From positions 37,407,398-37,471,397 of the forward strand of contig OX352773.1 of assembly GCA_947095535.1 (NCBI GenBank): DNA of 64,000 nt, read 5' to 3'. Origin of the DNA: Poecilobothrus nobilitatus (taxonomy: Eukaryota > Arthropoda > Insecta > Diptera > Dolichopodidae). Each line of letters opens with the position of its first letter. The first letter of the stretch is position 1. Shown piece after piece: positions 48,807 through 61,432 of this stretch. Below the pieces are notes generated by a model. The model saw only the letters and a program-made list of their open reading frames with translations, searched no databases and had not been told where the DNA came from. The translations under genes and the position numbers were made by a program.

Positions 48807-51229
48807 TAACTTTAAATAAGATTTAAATAAGGCGTAGGTATAACCTGTAACTTTAAATTTATTAATTTTCGTAGAAGTTATAGTCAACATTAAAAGCAGC
48901 GTTATATTTTAAAAAAAAATAAAATTCATTGAAGAATTTCTAACGAATATTTGATTTTTTTATATAAATTAGTTATTGTACACACGAGTATAAATAGCAA
49001 TTTGATTTCTATGGTAAGATGAAAAAATGTTATTAGCTCTGAACTTTTCTATTAAATGACCTTTGACCATAGAAAATGATTACCTTTATAATTTTGAAAA
49101 TATTCCAAAAATAAAAAAACCATTTTTTTAAATTAACCATTTATCTAATAGTTTTAAGTCATATTAGCTTAAAATTACAAAAAAGAAAAAAGAAAAAAAA
49201 TTGAAGAATATTCAATTGCATATTTTTAGGTAAAAAAATTTATTAAATTTTCATATTAAAGTTTTCTAGCATACACGGTAGAAATTATATTATATTGTAT
49301 TTTGTTTTTCTATATGAAATAAATTTTATCTACAACTAACCCTCAAGGATAAAAATTTTCTGTTGAATTTACGCTTAAACGCCTCTTTTTTTTATGAAAA
49401 TACTTTCATTTTCATAATTTTTACATTTTCTAATTTTATTTGAAAATTTTCTTGGAAAAATTAAATTTTAGAATTTTGTTTAATTTTGCTTTTTCCTGCT
49501 TTTGAAGTATAGTTAATATAATTTGCTATTGCAGCTTTAATTTAACATAAATGTATAATTTTAAAGTTTCCAGATCTAAAAGAAAACAACATAAATTACA
49601 AAGAAAGGCTTTTTTTATATTAAAAATTATGAAATATTATTACAAATAAATTTTCTTATAAAATATTTTATTTGAGTACATAGATATCGAAAAATAAAAA
49701 CGACTTTTTTTAAATATTAGTATACTTTTTTATATATTTATGTAGCAATTAAAAGAATAAACTTTGTTGAAAAACATTGCCTCAAAATTGAATTCACCAA
49801 ATTGATCATAGACCCTGAATAAGATACTGGAAAAGAAGCAGAAGTCATATATTGAAATTATTGTGTTTATATTCATTATTATTTTCTAATGATTTTAAGT
49901 TTTTTATTCTTATTTGTCATTGAGTTATAGCATTAAATAGATAAATTCATTCAACTTGAGTAAGATAAAGAGCGATGGTCCAGCCCATGCGTATCACTTT
50001 TTTAAGAAGGGTAGGATTCATTTATTTTAAAATATAAAAAAAAATGATTAGATAAATCAGGGGTGTTATATGATTAGATTAGATAAATCAGGGGATTGAT
50101 GATATTTTAAACTTCCGGAAAGAACCAGAAATAGCTTTTTTAGACCGGAGATTTACCGAAATCGAGATTTTCAAATGGGAACAGGTTGTTTTCGATATAA
50201 ATTCGGATTCTACGTCAACAAATAAAAAATTTGTCCATAATATTATATATTCCATAATATATATATATATGTCCATAATATATATAATGTTATTTATATA
50301 CATATATGATATATACCAAAAAAGTTTAAAATATTCCCAAATTTAAGGTATATGGTAGCTCTATATCTGAGAACAAAAATATTATTTTTTTTTTGTTTTT
50401 CTGTTTTAAAAAATGTAGGAACTGTTAAAGAAAATTTTCAAAATTAAATATCAATGTGTGTTTTAATTTTGAAAATGAAAAAATTAGAAAAATCATCGGT
50501 TTTATAAATCTGTTTTTGGCATTTATACAATTAGAAAATTTTAAACAAACATAAATGAAATTATTTTCATAAATTAAGTTTTCTTTTAGATCTTTCTTTA
50601 GATCTTGAAAATTTTTGTTTCCTTGATTAATAATAATCTTGTTGTAATTTTCTCCTTCTAAATATTTTTATAAATTATATTTTCCAAATAATAAAAGATA
50701 TTGTATGAGGTGTTTTATTAAACTTTAATCTATATTAAACTGAAATATAACTAGCGGTTAAAGAGATATATAAAGAAATATTTTTCTTTTTAACAAAAAA
50801 AAAAAAAAAAAACAACCTGAAGTGGTTTTGGTTGCCTATTGTTGAATCCTGGCTGTTCAATTCCAGGATTCTATTACACCACAATAACATATTAAAATTA
50901 AATTAATTTTAAATTAAAATTTTTAATCTTATTAAAATGATATTTGTATTTGATGCTTAATAATATTTAACAGAAATTCTTAAATTAAGCAAATTTATTT
51001 CAAAAAATTTTTGATGACTTTTATAACTTTATTTTTGTTTTTTTCCTTTTTTTTTATCTATAAAATTTTATATACATAATTTCATATTCAGTGTTTTACC
51101 ACTATCCTTACTTTAATATAATATATTTAATTTTATATTTATTTCTAATTAATTTTATAAATGCTACCTCCCTTTTAAACCAAACATAATGTTAGATCCT
51201 ATGCTAGAATATACTGTTTGGTTTGTGGA
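48807..51229. other. A/T-rich intergenic DNA
   Basis: Holds a short tandem duplication at 50044-50096 (AGATAAATCAGGGG twice), TATATA tracts at 50240-50310, and a 9-bp stem (GAATCCTGG...CCAGGATTC) at about 50845-50872 that looks like a tRNA T-arm but lacks the rest of a tRNA. Confidence 0.45.
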
Positions 51230-51860
51230 TTAGGAAAAATAAAATTAAAAATATTGGGGAATATGGGACCTTATAGGATGTTAGTCTTCTTAAATTGTAT
51301 TGTACCCGTTATGGTTGTCAACTTTTAGGAAAACTTTCGGTGGTAACCTATTTCATATACGCGCTGCACACACTTTATAAAGGATTTTTCATGTGAGGAG
51401 TTGCACTATCTGGAGATCTTTAAGGCATATAGGAGTCAGTTGCCTTATATCTCGGTTGAAATTTTAAGAGGCGATATTAAGGTTTTTATTTATTATGAAC
51501 AGGTTCTTATCTTAAAAACGTATGTATCTAAAAAATAAAATTGAATGACGAGTGCTTCAATGCTCTTTGACCTAATGGAGGCAAATTAGAGGTAGAAATG
51601 CGATCGTTTATTAATTTAATGAATTGCTCTATTTTGCACTTTGTTTAGGTGTCCCAGTGGTGTTTTTGAAGCTCTTGCCTAAATGTGAGCATTATACACT
51701 ACTATATTTAGCATATCCGAAAACTAAAAGAAATCTTACAGAGGTCAGGAATAACCTTCACATTTCGCTGTTTCCTTAGCAATCCAAAAAAACATGGATA
51801 GACTAGTTCAATTTTAGATCAGCATTAGTTTAGTTCAATGCCCAGAATGTTCAGACTTTC
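51230..51860 (-). pseudogene. CR1/Jockey-type LINE remnant, second copy
   Basis: On the minus strand, a KLINDRIST stretch leads into LPPLGQRALKHSSFNFIF (about 51540-51600), which has the position and style of the region after the reverse transcriptase thumb in CR1-like LINEs. It is followed by the C-terminal VCAARI, a stop, NRLPPKVF (51329-51372). Several stops and frameshifts are present. It covers a similar 3' portion to the 46560 copy and lies on the same strand about 4.5 kb away. Confidence 0.65.
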
Positions 51861-54800
51861 AATATGCTGCAATTAATAATAATAATTTAATAGATAATTT
51901 ATCATACGAATACTATGACGTAATTGATTTAATATTTAAATACTAAATATCTTCTGTTCGAATATATAAATAATATAACATCAAAGTTTAAATCTATACA
52001 AAATTTGTTGCTGACTAATGCACTTCAAGTGAAACGATTAATGGAAATTTAAGCTGGTCTTCATTCTAACAAGACTAGTCTAAGAAAATTTGCAAAATTG
52101 TGTGGTATTTTTTAATTGTGTGGTGTTTTACCCATTAACATCACTTTCCTTAGTAATAAAAATAATAGAATGAACGTACATAATTACATCTAACATTTTT
52201 AAAATTTAGGTATAAATTTACACCACATTTAAATAAATAATATTATAAGTTAGTCACTCGAAGACTTTTTTCATCATCTTATTAGAGGAAACAAAGATTG
52301 TGTTTGAAAGTGTTTAGGTTATAAGGAAATTTTTTAAATCGTTTTATATTATAGAAATCATATTATATTATTAGAACGTCGTGTTATATAAAATCTAATG
52401 TCACCATATCACAAAGGAATTAAATGTAACCTAAACATACAAATACCATTTGTATTTTAGTGTACAATTTTTTGTTATGTAATAATTCTACTTATTTATT
52501 TAAAACATAAAAAGTGGAACAAGATGGAAATGAAATTTTTATTTTTGTTAAAACTATAATTTTAGTTTTATAGAAAAAATTTATTTTAGTTTGGTTCTAT
52601 TAACTCACAGATGATTTTAATAAATTTTATATTATAATACTAAACAAAAAAATTTGAAATTTGGGATTTGGAGTTGTTTATAGGCAATTCAATATTACAT
52701 TGCCTACTGAACAAGTTAATTAATGTTGAAGTACGAAATAACTTCCTATATTTATTAAACATATAAATAAGTTACTATAATGTGTTAAAATATTATTTAA
52801 AAAAAGATTTAAATTCATGTTCTTAAAACTTTGAAAAGTTCAAAATAATATAATTTGAACAAAAAAAATTAAATAATAAATTTATATTGATTTAAAATTT
52901 CTTTAATTTTTTAAAGTTGTAATCCTTAAAAGGATTTTTTCTATTTTTCTTCTTTTTTTTTTTTTTTTTCATTTAATTTAATTTAAAGACACTCATTATT
53001 TGCACTGGATCCAAAATCAATTATTACCAATTTAAAAAAAAAAAATAAAAAAAAAACTGAAGTACTTTAGAACTTTTGAATTTTCTGATTTCAATTACAC
53101 TAACAATTATACTTTAAAACTAAAATGTCATTGAGGTTTTTCTAAAGTTTGTAATTTTTTGTTTTAAAATAAAAATTTAAAGAAAAATCCAAAAATAAAA
53201 AGATTCAAATGAAAAAAAAAAAGGAAAAAAAATTTCCATAAAAATAGTTATCAAAAGAGGTACCTAAGAAATTTTTCAATAGTAGTTTTTCAGAAGTTTT
53301 CGTGTTTTCTTTTTTGTTTTTTTTTTGATTATTTTTATTTTTGCGGATAGTCTAAAAATAACCGTTAACAGGGATAGTAATTTTTTTTTTTTTATTTTCT
53401 ATTCTTTTTATCTTTTGCTCTAAAATCTTTAAAAGTATTTACAACAAGTTTTGAAAATTCTACTTAAAGAGAGAAAAATAAACTTTAATTTAAACTTTAG
53501 GGAGTTATTATTATTATAACATTACAATAAATGGAAATTCATTTCACCATTAAAATATTCTAAAATATGTATTATACAATTGGAACTTAAATTAATGATT
53601 ATTTAAAAAATTTCTAAAGTATAAATTTTTCCAAAATTAAAATATAGAGACTACAGAAAAGGAACTGATTAGAGAAATGAAATTAAGAAATTAATAGAAC
53701 GTGTATTCCTTATACTTAAAAATGTCGTTTTGACTTATGAACACCCGCCGAGTTCAAATTTTTATCTATTTTCATTTGAGTACTCGCTTTAGATAAGACT
53801 ATTAATAATCATCTTTTCCTAAGATTTGCATTCGTTGTGTGCTTTAAGGATTCCATATACAAAACATTACTATATTAATATCCGATTTCCTCAGGTGCAA
53901 AACAAATCAAAGTTTCTAAAATTTGTCACAGTACAGTTATTTTAAAATCCAATTTTTTTTTAATTAATTGTGATAATAATGATTAGGTTATTGATTAGGT
54001 TAATGATTAATGAATAGGTTTAAATTAAAAAGTACAGGTAAGCAATTCTAGATGAATAATAGCAACTTTGTTTATAATATTCCTGTCAATGTGAAATCAA
54101 TATTTTCAATTCCTAAACTCAATTTCCCTTGTCAAGGTTTTACATTGTAATCTATTGTTGGGTTAAAAAAAAGAACATGATGCTTGGTGGGTTACAGTCC
54201 CACACACTCATAGAAGAAACGTGCTCATTTCACCCATCTATTACGTATTCACTCCTACAATGATGATAATAAAAGACCTATACGTATGATTTTAATGATT
54301 CCCATCTAATCTCGCAAAAAAAAGAAAAGAATCAAATTTATCTTTACCTTCTTTATCAAAAAATAAAGAAGTAAAAAAAAACATATATACAAAGATATTA
54401 ATAAAAATTTAATGCCAATATTAAATGATCCAATTTTAATATATATATAGGTTACGGTTACCCTAAGATAAGCTGAAACAACTAAATAATATATTTATTA
54501 TGTCGAACGATTTTTGCTTTTTTAATGAATGTCTACTACTGGTAAATATTTTATTGTGGATTCATTTTGAGTGGATAAAAACATTATCCATTGAAAACTT
54601 TGGATTACAAAACTTTTCTTTTTTTATTTTTATTAAACTGTTCTTCTTAAAAAAAAAAAAAATTAAAATAAAATAAAAACCTTACCTCATTTTGTAAACA
54701 CTTCCGTTTTTTTTAAATTTTTATTTATTTTTTCTTCTGTTTATTTCCGTTTTGGTTTTCTTTTATTTGAACTCTGGATGGACCATTAGTAATGCATTCT

Positions 54801-55329
54801 AAAAGTAAGTTAAAAATCGGAAAAAAAAAATTGTATTTGTAACTTTTTAAAAAAAAAATGAAAATTTTTAAATTTGTTCTTTTTTTTGTATTTTGAAAAT
54901 TTTAGCTGTGTTTTTTTTTTTTTTTGGTTGGTGGAATTGGGCGATCTAAAAAATCAATTTCAAATTTAAATTTTATTTTGGTCAAGCTGTGTAAAAAATG
55001 TAGTGCTAATAGAAAACTAACAGTTTACTAAATTTTACAATTTCAATTAAAATTAGAGTACTAATATGAGGTGTTAAGTTAAAAAAAAAATATATTAAGA
55101 TGATAATTCTATTTAAATTGATCATTGGTTATGTTTTATTTTATATTACAAAACGAAAAAACAGATGATGTGTTTTTACGCGCTAGCCAAACTCATTGGA
55201 TTATTTTCTACATTGTCGGCGAAGCTTTGACTAAATGAGGAAGGAAGTGAGGGAGAGAACTATGACAAAAGTGACGAATTTGAAGGTAAATTGGATGTGA
55301 ACTTGAAAAGGTTAATTTTGAGAAAGAGC
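51861..55329. other. A/T-rich intergenic DNA
   Basis: Homopolymer-rich. A short more complex patch at 54140-54260 and another at 55180-55330 were not assigned. No gene was recognised. Confidence 0.45.
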
Positions 55330-55530
55330 AAATTGTAAAATGGAATTTTGTTAGCAGAAAAAATTACATTGTTAACAGTTAACACATTTGGTGGAAGCAT
55401 ATTTCACATTTTAGCAGTTCTTACAACAAATAACCCGTCCATTTTCAGTTTTAAACCACTTAGGAATTCGAATTCGAAAAGCTTTAATTTCTACTTATTT
55501 ATAACATTTTTTTTTTTTTTATCTAATTTC
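55330..55530 (-). pseudogene. Cys-rich translated remnant, possibly transposase-derived
   Basis: A minus-strand frame reads IPKWFKTENGRVICCKNC, a stop, NVKYASTKCVNC, a stop, QCNFFC. The paired C-x2-C motifs recall the Cys-rich C-terminal domain of piggyBac-type transposases, but the match is only by eye and the frame is broken. It could be chance. Confidence 0.2.
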
Positions 55531-57371
55531 ATATGAAAATAATGTCGGTTGATTGATTAAAATCTAAAGTAAAATATAAAATGAAGATAATATAAAATAT
55601 GATGCAGCCTATTTTCGCATGGTTGTTCTCGATCAAATTTTTACTTACGTTTTATTTGCTCATTCATACATGAAATAATTTTGGGCGGTGAAGATTTCAA
55701 TATTCTTTTTTGAATCCAAAATGAAGGCCATGAAAGCAAGGCGATGAAGGCCAGATGCCACAAAAGCACAAAAGAAATAAAAATTTTTATGACGATCAGA
55801 AAAATTTCGTTTATTTACGACAAAAAAAGATAAAAAGAATAACAATTTTGTAATCCACTTTTATTTTATATGTATAATTATATACATACAACCTACTTCT
55901 CGCGCTTCAAAATTCATTTTAAAAGACACATACATATAAAAATAAATTTACTCCGTAAAGAATCGTAAGAAAAAAAGGATAGTTAAGAATCCGATTCACA
56001 AAGACCCTTATGGAATTTTGATACATAAATTGAATATAATGGTCAATTTTTGCATATCCCTTTTTCTCAAAATTATTTTTATTTGGTTTTTATTTACATT
56101 TATTTTTAAAAATCCACCTAATGCAAGTGCATCTTAAACTTTTTGTTAGTCAAAAAAAAAAAAAAAGGTAAAGTATTTGAACAAAATGAAAATTTGGAAA
56201 TTTTTTTTTTTTGTGAGGTCACTAAGTAAAGTTTTTTTTTTCTTGATTCCTGTACTTATTTAGGTTCCTCTGAAATTTTTATTATTGAAAATTTTGCGTA
56301 AACAAAAGTTTTTAATAATTTTTTTTTTTTTTTAATAAAATTTATTTTTGGCTATTACTTTAAAAAGTCGAACAAAAACTAAGTATCTATACTTAAAGTT
56401 AAAAAAGAACACTTGTTTTTTCTATGTAACTTGATCAAAAACTTTGAAGAGTTATCAAAGTACTTTGTGACATAATTTTTCTAGGTTTAATTAGGTATCT
56501 AGGTCATTATTTAGCATATTTTAATTACATAATATGTACATACTATGTATATACATATATATTATAAATAGTTGAAATATTTTTGAACCTTATAAAGGAG
56601 TACATTAAAGGGACTTCGCTCTTTCAAAACCAAAACCATACCTTTTTGGGGAGGAACATTTTGCTAAGTCTTTTTTGTAAAATAACATTAGGCGAAATGT
56701 CTTCATGAACAATTCATTTAGGCAAATTGGTATGCTCCTCAATGAATGCATATAAAATAGGTACATATGTATGTATACAATACAAACGTATGCATATGAG
56801 TAAATGTACATATTTAAGAATAATTATTTTTTAACTTATTTAATTTTTTTTTTATTAAGACTAAATTTTTTTGAATACTTATAACCAAAACTAACTTATT
56901 TTTAAGACATATTAAATTATTTTATGATTATAATTTATGTTAATGTTTCTACTCACCACTAATAAATATTGTTTTTTAGAAGGGTAAGTTGAAATAATTT
57001 ATTTAAAAAAATATAACCTATTTGTTATTTTTGCGCCACCTATTGTCTAATAAAACAAATCACGACATGATCACTTTGTTTGAATATTTTTGAATTGTCA
57101 AAAATGCTTAATGTGTTTTTGACGTTTACTTTGTCGGTTCCTATCTGACGTTTAACATTGTTTTGATTTTGTTTATTTTCAATTTTTTTATATTTTGGTT
57201 AAAAGTTTTTAGTTTAGTCAAGTTTAAAAACAAGGTAAAATGTAAATAAAATGCAAAATCTGTGTAGCAAGTTAGTGAGCACTTAATAAGTTATTAAATA
57301 ATCAACAAATTTTAATGTACATATTAAAAAATATATAATTTTAAATTAAACTTATAAGTAATTTTTAAAAA
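55531..57371. other. Intergenic DNA upstream of the F-box gene
   Basis: A/T-rich with TACATA-type repeats near 56530-56560 and 56760-56810. The patch at 57060-57160, just upstream of the gene, is slightly less A/T-biased and may include its promoter, but no defined motif can be singled out. Confidence 0.4.
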
Positions 57372-59244
57372 ATGGAGGGATTTAATGTATTGCCCTTGGA
57401 GGAAAGAAAAAATTATCAAATGTTTGTTTTTCACTTTAATATTTATTTTAAACAATTTTTATTTATAGGTGATTCTTAATATTTATAAATATTTAGATGT
57501 AAAGGACATAAAAAGAGCACAACTTACATGTCATCAATGGTTAAATGCAGCTTATATTTCTAAAGAGTATTCAGAACAAACAATTTTTAAATTAACTTCT
57601 ATAAATACTTCAATTCGTAATTATATAGAAAATAGTGCTAGAAAATTTAAAAATATTTGGTTACTATATGATGGATATGATTCAGATAAATCAATAATTA
57701 ATGAAAATGAATTAATTGAATTCTTCTCAATACCAAATATAAGATGTAATTTAAAATGTTTAATATTTGATTACTGTCGGTGTAAAATTAAAATTAATAC
57801 ATTGCTTAATATATTGGGATTACTAAATAATTTAACAGATTTAAAATTACTTGATATTTCACTTTTTTATGAAAATGAAACTGAAAATATTTTACAAGAT
57901 ATTGAAAAATTATTAAATTATGCTGAAATTTTTTCAAGTAAAGTATCCAGAAATTTGAATTCCTTAACATTTAAAGGTTATGAAAACATGGTAATATTCA
58001 GTGGAATTAAAACTTTAATAAAATTAGATATTAAACTATTCGAATATAATCCAAAATTCAATTCAATTATTCATACATTTTTTAAAAATAATGAAACAAC
58101 TTTAAAAAGATTAACATTAGAGTTATATGGGGGTTCTTTTGTATGTAATAACACTTTTTGGGGGAAAATATTGTTAGAAACAAATTTTAGATTAGAAGAA
58201 TTTCATTTAGATAGTAAAACATCAGATTCTTGGCATTTAGTAATACCGGAAATTGGAAGATTTTGTAAGATACAATCGACTATAACTAGATTAAGTCTTG
58301 AAAGTATTTATCAAATAAATGATGATGTTATGATACAAATTTTAAAAAATTTACCAAATTTAATTGAATTAAATATATCGGACACTGAATTATTGAGTGA
58401 TTCAACAAAATTAGAAATTTTAAAATTAAAACATTTAGAATATTTACATTGCAACAGACGTGCCGAAAGTAATTTAGAAATAAAAGATTTAACTAATGAT
58501 ATTCATTACAAATTAAAAGAATTAAAAGGTATATGTTTAACAGATCAAGCTTGTTCGAAATTATCAGCAAAATTTCCAAATCTTCGTGTTTTACAATTTT
58601 CTAGCACAGATGATACAAGCGATATTGGAATTCAATCTATTATAAAAAATTGTTGTAATTTAATTGAATTAGAAATAAGAGGAAATGATATTACTGATTT
58701 TGGTTTTACTGGTATAAATCTAGAAAAAAAAGAGAAAATTGGTTATGGTTTATCACAATTAAAAAAATTAATTTCTTTAGAAATACCTTGTTCTAAAATT
58801 AGCAAAGAATTTTTTTTGAATGGATTAATATTTACAAATTTAAAAAAACTGTATTTGTATTTAGATTGCAGATTTTCAACTAAATTAATTGAATTTGAAA
58901 TCATGACTAAAAATTGTCCAAGAATTCAAAATCTATCATTAATATTAGATAACTTCAAGAATGATTATCTACTTAAATTAATAGAAATTTTTATTGAAAA
59001 TTTGCATGAATTGTAATCACTTTATATTGCAACATGGTTTTCTCATTTTAAATCCGAAGTAATAAGTTTTAATTTTAAAGTCACATTAAATAAAATTAAT
59101 CTTGAATTTTTTTTTTAGAATTCAAGGGGTTTAGACATGAAATTTAAAAGGTGCTTTTGTAAAATCACTTTATCTTGTAGCTGTGCACATTGTATTAAAG
59201 TATTACGATTATGTAAAGATTTACTGATGAACTGTAAAGTATGA
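57372..59244 (+). CDS. F-box/leucine-rich-repeat protein
   Basis: Proposed exons are 57372-57401, 57469-59012 and 59127-59244 (563 residues). Exon 1 gives MEGFNVLPLE and exon 2 continues VILNIYKYLDVKDIKRAQLTCHQW; together they form a good F-box (about residues 7-45), which binds Skp1 in SCF ubiquitin ligases. The rest is irregular leucine-rich repeats (LKCLIFDYC, LTDLKLLDIS, LKRLTLELYG, ITRLSLESIY, LIELNISD, LRVLQFSS, LIELEIRGN), the usual substrate-binding part. Intron 1 (57402-57468) would begin with GA rather than GT; other GT sites disrupt the F-box or make a 43-nt intron. If the second intron is not used, the protein ends after HEL at the stop at 59014-59016. Exon 2 is secure; both ends are inferred. 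The substrate and orthologue are unknown. Codons are as A/T-rich as those of DNAAF1. Confidence 0.85.
59013..59126 (+). other. Possible second intron of the F-box gene
   Basis: The donor GTAATC overlaps the exon 2 stop codon, and a poly-T tract leads to AG at 59125-59126. Splicing here joins TT to GGGT in phase and opens a further 39 codons (LGLDMKFKRCFCKITLSCSC...) to a TGA at 59242-59244. The AG at 59118 would instead add only LIQGV. The Cys-rich tail shows no known motif. Confidence 0.45.
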
Positions 59245-59390
59245 TTTAATATTTAAGAAATATTTTTTTTTTTATTTAAAAACCTAATGTGTTGTAAATC
59301 GTAAATTTTTAGAAATTAAATTTTGAATCTTTATAAATTTAGAAAAAAGTGTTTTATTAGTTGAAGACTTTGAAATTTCTTTAGTTTAGT

Positions 59391-59396
59391 AATAAA
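59391..59396 (+). terminator. Candidate polyadenylation signal of the F-box gene
   Basis: AATAAA about 150 bp past the TGA of the proposed last exon. Similar hexamers are frequent in this DNA, so the assignment is weak. Confidence 0.35.
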
Positions 59397-61261
59397 ATTT
59401 AATTTATTATATTCTAATAGTTAAAATAATGAGTTTATTCTTCGTAATTATAAGTAACACTTAACATTATTTAGATGGAGTAAAATTTTAAATTATTTGC
59501 TCCACGCATTAAAATATTCAACTTGATCGCAACATACTGCTCGTTAATTCTTAATTTAAAACATTGTCTTTATTCTTTTTGTTTTTGCTTAAAAGTCAAT
59601 TATACTGAAAGTTCTGTTCGAATTTGTAGATTTTTAAAAAAAATTTAAATTTGATTTTCTTTGTTTAAATACAAGTTGCAAAGCAATTAATTTGTAGAAA
59701 TTAAATTTTTTGAAAAAAAATGCGAAAATATATAAGTATGCATGTATCTTAAATTAAAATAAATCATCATATATTGTAAACTAAAAATTTTGAATACGTT
59801 TTCGTGAAACGTTTTTTACGCTTCTTCTAAAAACAAGTAGAAGATCCTACAAGAAATCTGCAATATCTGATTTTGTATTATTTTATATAATATTCTCTAT
59901 TTCAAAATATGGTTTTAATGTAATCCTCTACTTACATATCTTCATCATTTATTTTGAAAACAGATAAAAACTTGAAAAATTAAAATATTTAATTTTCTTT
60001 GTAAAAAAATGCTTATGAGAATATTAATTATTAATGCTTTTGTTTTGTGTTTAATAAGATGTAACTAGTTTTTTTTACATAATCTGTATTTTAACCAAAG
60101 GACAAAAACTTTTCGAATAAAATTTATAAATTTATTTGTTTTTTATTAACTTTTCATTTTTTTAAATCTTTTTAATAACTCTTATCGTAACTATTTACCA
60201 TACAAATTAATTCGCAACTTCGTGTTCTTCAACAATAAAAAAAAATGTACAAAAAGGTTTACATTTTTAATTTCTTTTTCTTTTGTCACATTTTATATTT
60301 TGTAACTTTAAAACTTGTTATAGTTACAATTACATTATCTTTTTTTTTCATTTTTTACAATATGTTGAAATAATTATGAATAAAAAGTAATAGTATAAGA
60401 TTTATGATTTAAAATTAAAAAAAAAAAAAAAGCCTTATCTATTCTAAATTCTAATAAAAATTAAACTAAAAAACAACATTTTGAAATTTATCTAATTCTA
60501 AATAAAACTATTTTAATTTTGCAAATATTTATTTTTAGTTTTCATTCCGTTTAACCATGTTTAACCTTTATATTTTTATATTTTAATTTGAATTTGTTTC
60601 AATTTAATTTTTTTTTTTATGTTGTAAATAACTTTGTTTTTTGTTAAAAAAGAAAATCATTTCAAAGTCAAGTCAAAAGTAGGGAGTATAAATTGTATTT
60701 TTTAATCTTATCTGCCACATTTTGTTTACCTGCTTAAACTATCGGATTTTCAAAGCAAAATATCGAATTATTAATAAATGAATTAAAACAAGAATTGTTT
60801 ATAAAACTGCAAACATTATTCAACATTAAAGGATTCTTAGAAATAATTGCTTACATAAATGGCTGTTCTGTTTGTAGGTGATTAATTAATGTTTCATGAA
60901 ACACTCGAAAAAGATGAAGAAAACTAAAAAAATTGAAAGAATTTAACATAAATTCGAAAACCAAACACGCTCTTATAGAATATAGATGCGCTACAACAAA
61001 CAAAAAAAAAAACGAAAATACTAAAATTAAAATTTTGAGAAAATTATGTGTTGTTTACAACTATTTTTCATATAATTTTTAATATAATCAAATCTATTAT
61101 ATATAGTTTATCTATTTCATTTTATTTCTCTTTTATTATTTTATTTCTTTTTAAAGTATTCTCTTACAAATGTACAATTAGGTGCATAATAACAATAGTA
61201 TTATAATAATATGAAAAATTTGATACAATCCGCTCAATGAATGTTGCAAGAAATCGTACTT
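59397..61261. other. A/T-rich intergenic DNA
   Basis: No gene, RNA or mobile element was recognised. Confidence 0.5.
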
Positions 61262-61432
61262 CGGACTCTGAGTTAGGAAATTATACAGCCTTTTCAAATT
61301 TGGAAGTAAATCTCATAAGGGTGATTTATTTTTATGACGTATGTCGGATTTAAACGTACACTTCCTCGGTGTTTGCAGTGTATTTTTTATACGTTCTATA
61401 CCTACTACTGCTAGGTCACCAACACTCTTTCT
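61262..61432 (-). mobile_element. tRNA-derived SINE, family 2 (old copy)
   Basis: On the minus strand: AGTGTTGGTGACCTAGCAGT, a worn A-box with a small insertion, AACGTATAAAAAATACACTG, CAAACACCGAGGAAGTGTAC, a decayed B-box (GTTTAAATCC), and the body end AAAAGGCTGTATAATTTCC. All parts line up with the 3456-3630 and 41048-41253 copies. AGTTAG near both ends may be what is left of a target duplication. Confidence 0.7.

Noticed and set aside
50821..50885. tRNA-like T-arm (GAATCCTGG...CCAGGATTC)
   Set aside because: Only one stem is present; no A-box, acceptor stem or body of a known SINE family is visible.
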